Below, in pieces: positions 1 to 7,828 of a DNA stretch of 19,303 nt. This DNA comes from an uncultured Clostridium sp. (GTDB taxonomy: Bacteria; Bacillota; Clostridia; Peptostreptococcales; Peptostreptococcaceae). The stretch lies in NCBI GenBank assembly GCA_900550335.1, contig URRU01000014.1, positions 1 through 19,303 of the forward strand, in the 5' to 3' direction. The translations under genes and the position numbers were made by a program. Numbering within the stretch: the first letter of the stretch is position 1; every line of letters begins with the position of its first letter. The notes under the pieces were generated by a model. The model saw only the letters and a list, made by a program, of their open reading frames with translations, was not told the DNA's origin and ran no database searches.

Positions 1-21
1 GTTCGAATTATTTATTCGAAC
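1..21 (-). promoter_or_regulatory. Hairpin in rRNA operon leader
   Basis: Perfect inverted repeat at the left edge: arms 1-8 and 14-21 (GTTCGAAT/ATTCGAAC) with a 5-nt loop. In the minus-strand transcript it follows the boxA-like element at 34-54, so it lies in the leader ahead of the inferred rRNA genes. It may be a processing or antitermination structure. The sequence after it is outside the window, so a terminator cannot be excluded. Confidence 0.4.
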
Positions 22-33
22 TAAATATATCTG

Positions 34-54
34 CTGTTCAGTTTTCAAAGTTCA
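34..54 (-). promoter_or_regulatory. boxA-like antitermination element of an rRNA leader
   Basis: The minus strand reads a motif with the core TTTGAAAACTGAAC. This resembles the conserved sequence found in Firmicute rRNA leaders and 16S-23S spacers, where it acts as a boxA-type site for Nus-factor antitermination. It lies about 35 nt downstream of the predicted start point of the promoter at 94-122. Together they indicate that an rRNA operon begins just beyond position 1. The rRNA gene itself is not in the window, so this is an inference from the leader. Confidence 0.65.
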
Positions 55-93
55 TTTTCTATCTCACTGCCCTCTCTCTCAAGGACAAGTATT

Positions 94-122
94 ATAATAT
101 CACCTTTAATTTATATCGTCAA
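94..122 (-). promoter_or_regulatory. Strong sigma-A promoter for an rRNA operon
   Basis: Minus strand: -35 TTGACG (117-122), 17-bp spacer, -10 TATTAT (94-99), with TGA just before the -10 box (extended -10). Upstream, at about 126-169, the minus strand carries a series of A-tracts spaced roughly 9-11 bp apart, as in UP elements of stable-RNA promoters. The predicted start is near position 87. Both hexamers and the spacer match those of the veg promoter at 12681-12709. Confidence 0.75.
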
Positions 123-305
123 CACTTTTTTAAACTTTTTTTTAATATTTTTTTACTTTTATATTTTTTACGTTCATTAATTTTTAATATACTTTTATAT
201 TTCATATCATCATTTATATTTAAAATTAAATTTAATTCTTTGTTCGTATTTTTCAATTTCACGATATAACAATATATAAATTTAATTTATTTAAATTTAC
301 ATATT

Positions 306-347
306 TTTTTACATTCTACTCACTAATTTTTGCATTTTACTCGCTAA
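306..347. repeat. 21-bp tandem repeat, two copies
   Basis: Two adjacent 21-bp units, 306-326 and 327-347, each with a T-run, a CATT core, TACTC and CTAA. They differ at three positions, all transitions (A/G, C/T, A/G). They lie in the AT-rich gap between the lysS terminator and the rRNA promoter. The rest of this gap (123-409) holds no ORF with a ribosome binding site. Confidence 0.7.
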
Positions 348-409
348 AATATATATTTCAACCAAAATCTTATCATTTAAATTTGTAATATAAAAGCTAT
401 ATAAAAATT

Positions 410-447
410 AAAAAAGGACTATCTAATCATAAAATTAAATAGTCCTT
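410..447 (-). terminator. Rho-independent terminator of greA-lysS
   Basis: Stem arms 414-422 and 439-447 (9 bp, AAGGACTAT/ATAGTCCTT), continued after one mismatch by a 4-bp inner stem (424-427/434-437). On the minus strand a run of six T (410-415) follows at once. It lies about 80 nt beyond the lysS stop codon and separates lysS from the rRNA promoter region. The stretch 448-524 shows nothing else. Confidence 0.85.
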
Positions 448-524
448 CGTAATTATCATCAAAAAATATTCTACTTTTCTAAAACGATTCTAAAAATAAT
501 ATATAAATTTAAATCCAAAATATA

Positions 525-2051
525 TTATTCAGCAGATTCTTCCTGTTTTTCTATTGGTTTCATAGTAGGGAATAATAATACGTCTCTTATTGATGTTGAA
601 TCAGTAAGAAGCATTATAACTCTATCTATACCTATTCCTAGTCCACCTGTTGGAGGAAGACCTACTTCAAGAGCATTTAAGAAATCTTCGTCCATATCAC
701 AAGCTTCGTCATCTCCAAGCTCTTTCTTTCTTAACTGGTCCATAAATCTACCTTTCTGGTCGATTGGGTCGTTAAGTTCAGAGAATGCATTAGCAAGCTC
801 CCAACCATTAGCAAATGCTTCAAATCTGTCAGTAAGTCTTGGATCCTCATTATTTCTCTTAGATAATGGAGATATTTCAACTGGATGATGAGTTATAAAT
901 GTAGGCTGCACTAATTTATCTTCACCAAATTCTTCAAAGAATTCAGCTATTATTTCCCCTCTTCTCATTCCCGGTTTAACTTCTATACCTTTTTCTTTAG
1001 CTATAGCTATAGCTTCTTCATCAGTATTTATTTCATTAAAGTCCACTCCAGAATATTCTTTAACACATTCTATCATAGTCATTCTCTTCCAAGGTGGTTT
1101 GAAGTCTATTTCTTTACCCTGGTAAACTACTTTTGTGCTTCCTGTAGCAACTTCTGCCATATGAGCTATAAGATTTTCAGCTATTTCCATCATATCTGTA
1201 AAGTCAGCATAAGCCTGGTATAATTCTATAGCTGTGTACTCTGGGTTGTGTTTCATGTCCATACCTTCATTTCTGAACATTCTTCCCATTTCGTAAACTT
1301 TATCAAATCCACCAACGATTAATCTTTTTAAGTATAATTCGTTAGCTATTCTTAAATACATTGGTATATGTAAAGTATTGTGGTGAGTTATGAAAGGTCT
1401 AGCATTTGCTCCACCAGCTATTGTATTTAATATTGGAGTTTCAACTTCTAAGAATCCTCTTTCATCTAAGTAAGATCTTAAAGCTTTAAGAGCTTTAGTT
1501 CTTGTTATGAAAGCATCCTTAACTTCTGGATTAACTATAAGGTCAACATATCTCTGTCTATATCTTAATTCCTGGTCTTTTAATCCGTGGTATTTTTCTG
1601 GTAGTATCTGTAAAGATTTAGATAATAAAGTAACTTTATTTGCTTTTACTGATATTTCTCCTCTTTTAGTTATGAATACTTCACCTTCTATACCAACTAT
1701 ATCACCTATATCATAAGTTTTGAATATATCATATTCTTCATCACCTAGTCTATCTTTTCTAACGTAAGACTGTATTCTTCCTTCAGCATCCTGTATATCT
1801 ATGAATCCTGCTTTACCCTGTATTCTCTTGCTCATCATACGTCCAGCAATTTTAACAGTTTCCCCTTCTAAAGCTTCGAATCCTTCTTTTACCTGTACAG
1901 AATAATGTGTTCTATCGTATCTACTTTCTTTGAATGGATCTCTTCCCATTTCCTGTAAATTAGCTAGTTTGTCTCTTCTTACCTGAAGCACTTCACTTAA
2001 TTCTTCATTAGTCATTTCTACATTTGCTTCAGTATTTTTATTATTGCTCAT
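525..2051 (-). CDS. lysS: Lysyl-tRNA synthetase, class II
   Basis: Charges tRNA-Lys with lysine in the cytoplasm at the expense of ATP. The 508 residues are the usual length for bacterial LysS. An N-terminal OB-fold anticodon-binding domain (about 64-145) precedes the class II catalytic core: motif 1 around 199-213 (FLEVETPIL), motif 2 around 255-281 ([17 protein letters not shown]) and motif 3 around 469-482 ([13 protein letters not shown]). The ATG is preceded by GGAGGTG at good spacing. It lies 53 bp downstream of greA, is probably co-transcribed with it from the promoter at 2678-2706, and ends at the terminator at 410-447. Every glutamine codon I checked in it is CAG, unusual for such AT-rich DNA and suggestive of high expression. 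Identification is secure. Confidence 0.98.
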   Translation of the reverse strand: MSNNKNTEANVEMTNEELSEVLQVRRDKLANLQEMGRDPFKESRYDRTHYSVQVKEGFEALEGETVKIAGRMMSKRIQGKAGFIDIQDAEGRIQSYVRKDRLGDEEYDIFKTYDIGDIVGIEGEVFITKRGEISVKANKVTLLSKSLQILPEKYHGLKDQELRYRQRYVDLIVNPEVKDAFITRTKALKALRSYLDERGFLEVETPILNTIAGGANARPFITHHNTLHIPMYLRIANELYLKRLIVGGFDKVYEMGRMFRNEGMDMKHNPEYTAIELYQAYADFTDMMEIAENLIAHMAEVATGSTKVVYQGKEIDFKPPWKRMTMIECVKEYSGVDFNEINTDEEAIAIAKEKGIEVKPGMRRGEIIAEFFEEFGEDKLVQPTFITHHPVEISPLSKRNNEDPRLTDRFEAFANGWELANAFSELNDPIDQKGRFMDQLRKKELGDDEACDMDEDFLNALEVGLPPTGGLGIGIDRVIMLLTDSTSIRDVLLFPTMKPIEKQEESAE

Positions 2052-2104
2052 AGTGCACCTCCATTTATATTTTTTATTGCTTATATTTACTATTTATAAA
2101 TTTA

Positions 2105-2584
2105 TTATCTGCTTATTGATAGTATTTTGTATTTAGCTACTCCATCTGGAATCTGAATTTCTACTTCATCACCTTCAGATTTTCCTAGTATAGCTTTTCC
2201 TATTGGAGATTCATTTGATATTTTACCTGCAAATGGATCTGCTTCTGTTGAACCAACTATAGTATAAGTAACTTCTTCTTCAAAATCATAATCGTAAAGT
2301 TTTACTATTGATCCTGCAGTTACTTTACTTAAATCTATAGATTCTTCATCTATTATAGTTGCCTTTCTTATCATGTTTTCTATTTTTAATATTTTTTCTT
2401 CTAATTCAGCCTGTTCTTTTTTAGCTTCATCGTACTCAGCATTTTCTGATAAGTCTCCATATGATATAGCTACTTTTAACTTTTCGGCAACATCTTTTCT
2501 ACCAACTATTTTTAATTCTTCAAGCTCAGCTTCTAGTTTGTCAAAACCTTCCTGAGTTAATAATATTTCTTTATTTGCTTCCAT
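2105..2584 (-). CDS. greA: Transcription elongation factor GreA
   Basis: Binds the secondary channel of RNA polymerase and stimulates cleavage of the 3' end of backtracked RNA, rescuing arrested complexes. The 159 residues match the family. The N-terminal coiled-coil (about 1-75) has the conserved tip GDLSENAEYDEAK (43-55), with acidic residues D44 and E47 placed as those that hold the catalytic magnesium. The C-terminal FKBP-like domain runs from about 80 and includes NESPIGKAILGK. An AAGGAG ribosome binding site lies about 13 nt before the ATG, slightly far. It is the first gene after a perfect consensus promoter and is followed by lysS, a greA-lysS order common in Firmicutes. Confidence 0.97.
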   Translation of the reverse strand: MEANKEILLTQEGFDKLEAELEELKIVGRKDVAEKLKVAISYGDLSENAEYDEAKKEQAELEEKILKIENMIRKATIIDEESIDLSKVTAGSIVKLYDYDFEEEVTYTIVGSTEADPFAGKISNESPIGKAILGKSEGDEVEIQIPDGVAKYKILSISR

Positions 2585-2677
2585 TTTTCTTATTAAACTC
2601 CTTCTCGTAAATGTTGTTAAATTTTCTATTTATTTTAAATGGGTATTAAATCGCCATTATTTTACTTTATCCGCTAT

Positions 2678-2706
2678 ATTATAGGCTAATATTCGCATTA
2701 TGTCAA
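2678..2706 (-). promoter_or_regulatory. Perfect consensus sigma-A promoter for greA-lysS
   Basis: Minus strand: TTGACA (2701-2706), exactly 17 bp, TATAAT (2678-2683). The -35 hexamer is the Leu-Thr codon pair directly before the dusB stop codon (2698-2700). The predicted start is near 2671, leaving an untranslated leader of about 87 nt before greA, in which I see no clear structure. Confidence 0.85.
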
Positions 2707-3666
2707 GGATTCAGCTATATAAGCCTCTAATCTACCTACCACTTCATCAGCTGATTCTAGCTTATTTATTTCGTCTCTAAGCCTTGCAGATTTTTTCATT
2801 CCCTTTAAGTACCAACCCAAATGTTTTCTCATTTCTCTTACAGCTACATACTCTCCATCTTCTTTAATTGCAAGATTGAAGTGCTTTATTGCAGTTCTTA
2901 TTTTTTCTTCTGCTGTTGGTTCTGGAAGAATTTCTCCTGTTTTCATATAGTGATTTATTCTATTGAATATCCAAGGATTTCCCTGTGCACCACGACCTAT
3001 CATTATAGCATCGCATCCTGTTTTTTTTCTTATATTTATAGCATCATCGATTGTAACTATATCTCCATTTCCTATAACAGGAATCTTAACTGCATTTTTT
3101 ATTTCCTCTATTATGTCCCAATCCGCTGTTCCAGAATAATACTGTGCCCTTGTTCTTCCGTGAATAGTTATAGCCTGAGCACCACTAGCCTCTGCCATTT
3201 TTGCAAATTCTACTGCATTTATACTATCATCATCCCAACCTTTTCTAAACTTAACTGTAACAGGTTTTTTAGATTTTTTCGCTGCTGCTTCTATAACTTT
3301 TGCTGCAAGCTGTGGAGTCTTCATTAATGCTGATCCATCTCCATTTTTTACAACTTTAGGCGCAGGACACCCCATATTTATATCTAATATCTCATTTGAA
3401 TGTTCATTTAAAATCTCTGTCGCCCCTGCTATAAATTCTGGCTCAGATCCAAATATCTGAACTGCGACAGGATGTTCTTCTTCCTCTATTTTAAGCATGC
3501 CCTTTGTCTTTTCATCATCGTAGCAAAGAGCCTTTGCATTTATCATCTCTGTATATAAAAGGCCACTACCATACTCCTTGCAAATAAGTCTAAATGCTAA
3601 GTCGGTAACTCCAGCCATAGGTGCTAAAAACACTTCATTTTCAAGTACTACATCGCCTATTCTCAT
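2698..3666 (-). CDS. dusB: tRNA-dihydrouridine synthase, DusB type
   Basis: FMN-dependent enzyme that reduces specific uridines in the tRNA D-loop to dihydrouridine with NAD(P)H. The 322 residues form a TIM barrel followed by a small helical tRNA-binding domain (about 245-322). Visible motifs are the start of the barrel with PMAGVTD (16-22), the active-site segment NMGCPAPKV with C100 as the likely proton donor, the FMN-contacting VKFRKGW and HGRTR (169-173), and the phosphate-binding GNGD and IGRGAQGNPW. An AAGGAAG ribosome binding site lies 8 nt before the ATG. It sits between coaX, which ends at its own terminator, and greA. A TATAAT upstream lacks a convincing -35 box, so its promoter is unclear. 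The DusB name rests on overall resemblance. Confidence 0.93.
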   Translation of the reverse strand: MRIGDVVLENEVFLAPMAGVTDLAFRLICKEYGSGLLYTEMINAKALCYDDEKTKGMLKIEEEEHPVAVQIFGSEPEFIAGATEILNEHSNEILDINMGCPAPKVVKNGDGSALMKTPQLAAKVIEAAAKKSKKPVTVKFRKGWDDDSINAVEFAKMAEASGAQAITIHGRTRAQYYSGTADWDIIEEIKNAVKIPVIGNGDIVTIDDAINIRKKTGCDAIMIGRGAQGNPWIFNRINHYMKTGEILPEPTAEEKIRTAIKHFNLAIKEDGEYVAVREMRKHLGWYLKGMKKSARLRDEINKLESADEVVGRLEAYIAESLT

Positions 3667-3767
3667 ATTACACTTCCTTTCTATTTAAATCTAAAATTCA
3701 TAAAGTCAATGGTATTATATTAACACAAAACTCTACTCTTCTTCAATAAGACAGCCCTCAAGTCTAC

Positions 3768-3798
3768 AAAAAAATTAGAGGCACTAAAAGCACCTCTA
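3768..3798 (-). terminator. Rho-independent terminator of coaX
   Basis: Stem arms 3776-3784 and 3790-3798 (9 pairs including two G-U, outer six TAGAGG/CCTCTA), loop of 5. The minus strand continues with seven T (3768-3774) after a two-base gap. It follows the coaX stop codon closely. Confidence 0.85.
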
Positions 3799-3815
3799 TT
3801 TTTAAAAGTTTGATT

Positions 3816-4595
3816 TTATAATTCGTTATTTTTATTTTTTTCGTATATTATTCTAAGTCCTTCTAAAGTAAGGAATTTATCTATCTCATCTATACTATCT
3901 GTTTCCGATGAAATAAGTCCTGCAAGACCTCCAGTAGCAACTACCTTAACATCTTGATTTTTAAGTTCATCTTTCATCATTTCAATTATTTTATCTACAA
4001 GTCCTACATATCCATATATAAGTCCTGCCTGCATTGCAGAAACAGTATTTTTAGCTATTACAGTCCCTGGTTTTATAAGTTCTACCCTGGGTAGCTTAGA
4101 TGCTCTCTGGAATAGCGCCTCACTTGAAATTTTAACTCCTGGAGCTATTGTTCCCCCTAAGTACTCTCCTGTCTCTGATATTGCACAGAATGTAGTAGCA
4201 GTTCCAAAATCAACAATTATTAATGGATATCCGTATTTTTCTATAGCTGCAACAGCATTTACTATTCTATCTGCTCCAACCTGTCTTGGATTATCATATT
4301 TTATATTAAGACCTGTCTTTATTCCAGGACCTACTACCATAGCTTCTTTATCGCAGTATTTTCTAGCAAAATTTTCTAAAGAATGCATAACATCTGGAAC
4401 AACAGAAGATATTATAACATCGTCTATATCCTCTATTTTTAAATCGTAATGTCTAAATAAATCTTTTATAAGCATTCCATATTCATCTGAAGTTTTGTAT
4501 TTATCTGTATGAATTCTCCAATGTTTTTCAAGTTTATCTCCATTGTATAGTCCTAGTACCATGTTTGTATTTCCCACATCAAACACCAATAACAT
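3816..4595 (-). CDS. coaX: Pantothenate kinase, type III
   Basis: Phosphorylates pantothenate, the first step of coenzyme A synthesis. Type III enzymes belong to the ASKHA fold, are insensitive to CoA feedback, and usually need a monovalent cation. The 259 residues match the family. The N-terminal phosphate-binding motif is FDVGNTN (5-11), GADR (107-110) carries the likely catalytic Asp109, DFGTATTF (129-136) is the second phosphate loop, and GGTIAPG (147-153) follows. AAGGAAAG lies just upstream of the ATG. The gene has its own promoter (4666-4694) and terminator (3768-3798), so it looks like a single-gene unit. In Bacillus it lies next to ftsH, whereas here birA lies between them. Confidence 0.96.
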   Translation of the reverse strand: MLLVFDVGNTNMVLGLYNGDKLEKHWRIHTDKYKTSDEYGMLIKDLFRHYDLKIEDIDDVIISSVVPDVMHSLENFARKYCDKEAMVVGPGIKTGLNIKYDNPRQVGADRIVNAVAAIEKYGYPLIIVDFGTATTFCAISETGEYLGGTIAPGVKISSEALFQRASKLPRVELIKPGTVIAKNTVSAMQAGLIYGYVGLVDKIIEMMKDELKNQDVKVVATGGLAGLISSETDSIDEIDKFLTLEGLRIIYEKNKNNEL

Positions 4596-4665
4596 AAATC
4601 TTTCCTTCTTTCGTATTCTAATTTATATCAGATTATTTTCTCTTATATATCTCCCTAGCATAGTT

Positions 4666-4694
4666 ATTTTAACAACTTGAAATATATGTGTCAA
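4666..4694 (-). promoter_or_regulatory. Sigma-A promoter for coaX
   Basis: Minus strand: TTGACA (4689-4694), 17-bp spacer, TAAAAT (4666-4671), with TGT before the -10 box (extended -10). It lies in the gap between the birA stop codon and coaX. The predicted start is near 4659, about 65 nt before the coaX ATG. Confidence 0.75.
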
Positions 4695-4714
4695 TAATAT
4701 TGTATACAAAGTGA

Positions 4715-5704
4715 TTAAATATATCCATTTTGACCTCTAACAGATACCTCACCAGATATTATTTCTTCTATTTCTCCATCGTTATGTTTTACTATAAGGT
4801 TTCCATCATTGCTTATATCCATGCAGTATACTTTTTCTCTATGATCTTTTTTTATTAGGTATACCTCTTTACCTATAAGAACTGAATATTTTCTACAGAT
4901 TCCTATTATATCCTCTCTGCTTCCATCTTCAATATATAAATTGTATAACCCTTCAAATTCTTTCATAATTTCCCTTATTATATCAGTTCTTTTAATATCA
5001 AATCCTTCTTTTTTTAGAGATGTTGCTTTTTCAGATAATTCCCCGGGAAATAACATAGTATTTACATTTATTCCCATACCTATAACTACACAGCCAACTT
5101 TTTCTACCTCAGCGACCATTTCTGTAAGTATTCCACATATCTTTTGCCCGTTCAATACTATATCATTTGGCCATTTTATCTCAGCATCTACACCTAAATT
5201 TCTAAACGCATTTAATATAGATGCACCTGCAACTAGTGTTAAAAACGGAGCCTTATACACTGGTATTTCTGGTTTTAACATAAGACTCATCCATATACCT
5301 TCTCCTACATTTGACTGCCAGTTTTTTCCGAGTCTGCCCTTTCCAGCAGATTGATACTCAGATATGATAAGAGATCCATCTTTTAGAGATTCAAAATTAT
5401 CTTTTGCATAATTATTTGTAGAATCTATCTCTTGGAAATATTTTATATTTTGACCTACAAATTTCGTATCTAAATTTGCAGTTATCTGCTCTGGAATTAT
5501 TACATCTGAATTTACATCTACAATTCTATATCCTTTTTTATTTATCGCTTCTATATCATATCCATTTTCTTTTAGATAATTTATATGCTTCCACACAGCA
5601 GCTCTAGAAATTCCAAGTTTTTTAGAAATACTTTCTCCAGATATAAATTCTTCTCCAGAATTAGATAGCATTTCTATTATTCTCTTTCTATTATCTTTAG
5701 GCAT
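4715..5704 (-). CDS. birA: Bifunctional biotin-protein ligase / biotin operon repressor
   Basis: Activates biotin with ATP and attaches it to a lysine of biotin carboxyl carrier proteins. With its DNA-binding domain it probably also represses biotin genes. Numbered from the proposed start, the 329 residues comprise an N-terminal winged helix (about 1-62, with SKKLGISRAAVWKHI), the ligase core with the ATP/biotin loop GKGRLGKNW (121-129) and KWPND (177-181), and a small SH3-like C-terminal domain. The frame is open back to an ATG at 5737, but a ribosome binding site (AAAGGAAG) lies inside that extension and fits ATG 5704 (9 nt from AGGA) or less well 5710. It begins after the ftsH terminator. 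A TATAAT at 5752-5757 lacks a -35 box, so its promoter is uncertain. Confidence 0.94.
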   Translation of the reverse strand: MPKDNRKRIIEMLSNSGEEFISGESISKKLGISRAAVWKHINYLKENGYDIEAINKKGYRIVDVNSDVIIPEQITANLDTKFVGQNIKYFQEIDSTNNYAKDNFESLKDGSLIISEYQSAGKGRLGKNWQSNVGEGIWMSLMLKPEIPVYKAPFLTLVAGASILNAFRNLGVDAEIKWPNDIVLNGQKICGILTEMVAEVEKVGCVVIGMGINVNTMLFPGELSEKATSLKKEGFDIKRTDIIREIMKEFEGLYNLYIEDGSREDIIGICRKYSVLIGKEVYLIKKDHREKVYCMDISNDGNLIVKHNDGEIEEIISGEVSVRGQNGYI

Positions 5705-5756
5705 GCTCATTCTTCCTTTCCACAAACTATATACCAATATCTAAAACTTAGATTAT

Positions 5757-5782
5757 AAAAAAGGGAAGGTATCCACCTTCCC
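5757..5782 (-). terminator. Rho-independent terminator of tilS-ftsH
   Basis: Perfect 8-bp GC-rich stem, arms 5763-5770 and 5775-5782 (GGGAAGGT/ACCTTCCC), loop of 4, followed on the minus strand by six T (5757-5762). It lies about 28 nt after the ftsH stop codon. Confidence 0.9.
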
Positions 5783-5809
5783 CCTAGTTTATCTTTTTAT
5801 TTATAAATA

Positions 5810-7801
5810 TTATTCTTCCTCATCAAAAATATTTTTTACTTTTTCTGATTCATTAGAAGATTCTATTTCTGCAGGTGCTTCTGTTTCAGAAGTTTCATCT
5901 TTAACTTCTACAAAATCAGCTTCATAGTCTACTACTCCTGCTTCTTTCTTTCTGTTTTCTTCTATTTCGTCTAAGTCTAAATCTAATGGAAGATTTCCAT
6001 CTATAGCTTTTATAAATTCTTCTGCATCTAATGTTTCGTATACTAATAACGCCTGTGCAACATTTTCTAATTTATCCATATTTTCTGATAGGATTTTCTT
6101 AGTCATTTCGTATGCACCAAGTATTATATTTCTTATTTCTACGTCGATTTCATTTGCAACTTCTTCTGAGTATGGTCTAGTGTTTGATATGCTATTTCCT
6201 AAGAATACCTCACCTTCACTGTCAAATGTCATAGGTCCTATCTTAGCACTCATACCGTATTTCTTAACCATATCTCTAGCTGTCTGACTAACTCTTTCAA
6301 GGTCGTTAGAAGCTCCAGTAGATATATCTTTAAGAACTAACTCTTCAGCAACCCTACCACCAAGCATAACTATTATATTTTCTTCCATATCTCTCTTAGT
6401 AGCAAAGTATTTGTCCTCTACAGGTAGCTGCATTGTAAATCCACCTGCCATACCTCTAGGTATTATAGTTACCTGATGTACCGGACTTACATTTTCAAGT
6501 AAGTGTGCACAAACTGCATGTCCTGCTTCGTGGTATGCAGTAAGTCTCTTTTCTTTGTCGCTTATTACTCTTGATTTTTTAGCTACACCAACTATAACCT
6601 TAGTTATAGATTCTTCTATTGTAGCCATTCTTATTTTCTTTTCACCTTTTCTCGCAGTTAATATAGCTGCTTCATTCATAAGGTTTTCTATATCTGCAGG
6701 AGTAAATCCTGGAGTTCTCTTAGCTAATACATCTAATCTAACATCATCTGCTAGAGGTTTCTTTCTTGAATGAACTTTAAATATAGCTTCTCTACCTTTA
6801 ACATCAGGTGTTCCAACAACAACCTGTCTATCAAATCTGCCTGGTCTTAAAAGTGCAGGGTCTAGTATGTCAGGTCTGTTTGTAGCAGCCATTATTATTA
6901 TACCCTGATTAATTCCGAAACCATCCATTTCAACTAGTAACTGGTTAAGTGTCTGTTCTCTTTCATCGTGTCCTCCACCTAGACCAGCACCTCTTTTTCT
7001 ACCAACAGCATCTATTTCGTCTATGAATATTATCGCTGGAGCATTTTTCTTAGCATCTTCAAATAATGATCTAACTCTGGATGCACCTACCCCAACAAAC
7101 ATTTCAACGAAATCAGAACCACTTATACTGAAGAATGGTACTCCAGCTTCTCCGGCTACTGCTTTTGATAAGAATGTTTTACCTGTTCCTGGAGGCCCAA
7201 CCATAAGGATACCTTTTGGTATTCTAGCTCCAAGCTGAGTATATTTTCTTGGATTCTTTAAGAAGTCTACAACTTCCTGTAAATCCTCTTTTTCTTCTTG
7301 AAGACCTGCAACATCCGCAAATGTTACTTTTTCTCCTTCTCCATCTTTGTGTAATTTGGCTTTAGATTTTCCAAAGTTCATAACTTTGCCACCGCCGCCC
7401 TGAGACTGATTCATAAAACTGAACCAAAGTATTCCTAAGAATATAAGCATAATAAATGTTGGAAGCATTGATATGAACCAAGGTGTTGTAGGTTCTGGCT
7501 CACCATCTATTACTAGCTTATTCTGTTTTGACTGTTCTAAAACTTTATCTGCGAATTGTTCGCTCTTTACTTCTGATGGTATATAAGATTTAAATTTTGT
7601 CTTATCTTTTAGTACACCTTCAACAGATGTATCATCCACAAAATATATTGAGGCTATATCCCCTTCATTAAGTTCTTGGTATACTTTTGAAAATGGAATT
7701 TCTTTTACTTCTTCTACTTCTTTTCCAGTAAACTGGATAACGCCGACTATTATAGCTAACATTAGAACGTAAAATACCATTCCTTTTAGCATTTTTTTCA
7801 A
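5810..7801 (-). CDS. ftsH: ATP-dependent zinc metalloprotease FtsH
   Basis: Membrane-anchored AAA+ protease that unfolds and degrades membrane and regulatory proteins, working as a hexamer. Of 663 residues, two transmembrane segments (about 8-24 and 108-130) flank an extracytoplasmic domain. The AAA module has Walker A GPPGTGKT (202-209), Walker B IIFIDEID (257-264) and the second region of homology (305-323, ending GRFDRQ). The peptidase domain carries the zinc motif HEAGH (424-428) and a later acidic ligand, probably D500. A strongly acidic tail of about 40 residues ends the protein. The start is TTG at 7801: GGGGAGG lies 8 nt before it, whereas the ATG three codons later would be too far. 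It lies 27 bp after tilS with no hpt gene between them, and is followed by a strong terminator. Confidence 0.97.
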   Translation of the reverse strand: MKKMLKGMVFYVLMLAIIVGVIQFTGKEVEEVKEIPFSKVYQELNEGDIASIYFVDDTSVEGVLKDKTKFKSYIPSEVKSEQFADKVLEQSKQNKLVIDGEPEPTTPWFISMLPTFIMLIFLGILWFSFMNQSQGGGGKVMNFGKSKAKLHKDGEGEKVTFADVAGLQEEKEDLQEVVDFLKNPRKYTQLGARIPKGILMVGPPGTGKTFLSKAVAGEAGVPFFSISGSDFVEMFVGVGASRVRSLFEDAKKNAPAIIFIDEIDAVGRKRGAGLGGGHDEREQTLNQLLVEMDGFGINQGIIIMAATNRPDILDPALLRPGRFDRQVVVGTPDVKGREAIFKVHSRKKPLADDVRLDVLAKRTPGFTPADIENLMNEAAILTARKGEKKIRMATIEESITKVIVGVAKKSRVISDKEKRLTAYHEAGHAVCAHLLENVSPVHQVTIIPRGMAGGFTMQLPVEDKYFATKRDMEENIIVMLGGRVAEELVLKDISTGASNDLERVSQTARDMVKKYGMSAKIGPMTFDSEGEVFLGNSISNTRPYSEEVANEIDVEIRNIILGAYEMTKKILSENMDKLENVAQALLVYETLDAEEFIKAIDGNLPLDLDLDEIEENRKKEAGVVDYEADFVEVKDETSETEAPAEIESSNESEKVKNIFDEEE

Positions 7802-7828
7802 ATTAAATTTCCTCCCCTCTTTAAGGTC

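Noticed and set aside
123..409. A small gene in the AT-rich spacer between lysS and the rRNA promoter
   Set aside because: Frames are short, interrupted and lack ribosome binding sites. Only the 21-bp tandem repeat stands out.
1507..1716. Short plus-strand open frames opposite lysS, greA, dusB, birA, ftsH, tilS, ispE, rpsI, ecfT and the ATPase genes
   Set aside because: Each lies antisense within a well-recognised gene, has low-complexity Ser/Ile/Phe-rich translation and no ribosome binding site. They are reading-frame shadows.
3690..3740. Candidate dusB promoter (TATAAT, and a nearby TTGACT)
   Set aside because: The TATAAT has no -35 box at 16-18 bp, and the TTGACT would start transcription within the ribosome binding site. 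Both are likely chance matches in AT-rich sequence.
5705..5737. Longer birA start (MVYSLWKGRMS extension)
   Set aside because: The extra codons contain the ribosome binding site itself, and the winged-helix domain begins right after the inner ATG.
5752..5757. TATAAT after the ftsH terminator as the birA promoter
   Set aside because: The required -35 position falls in the terminator stem and has no resemblance to TTGACA.
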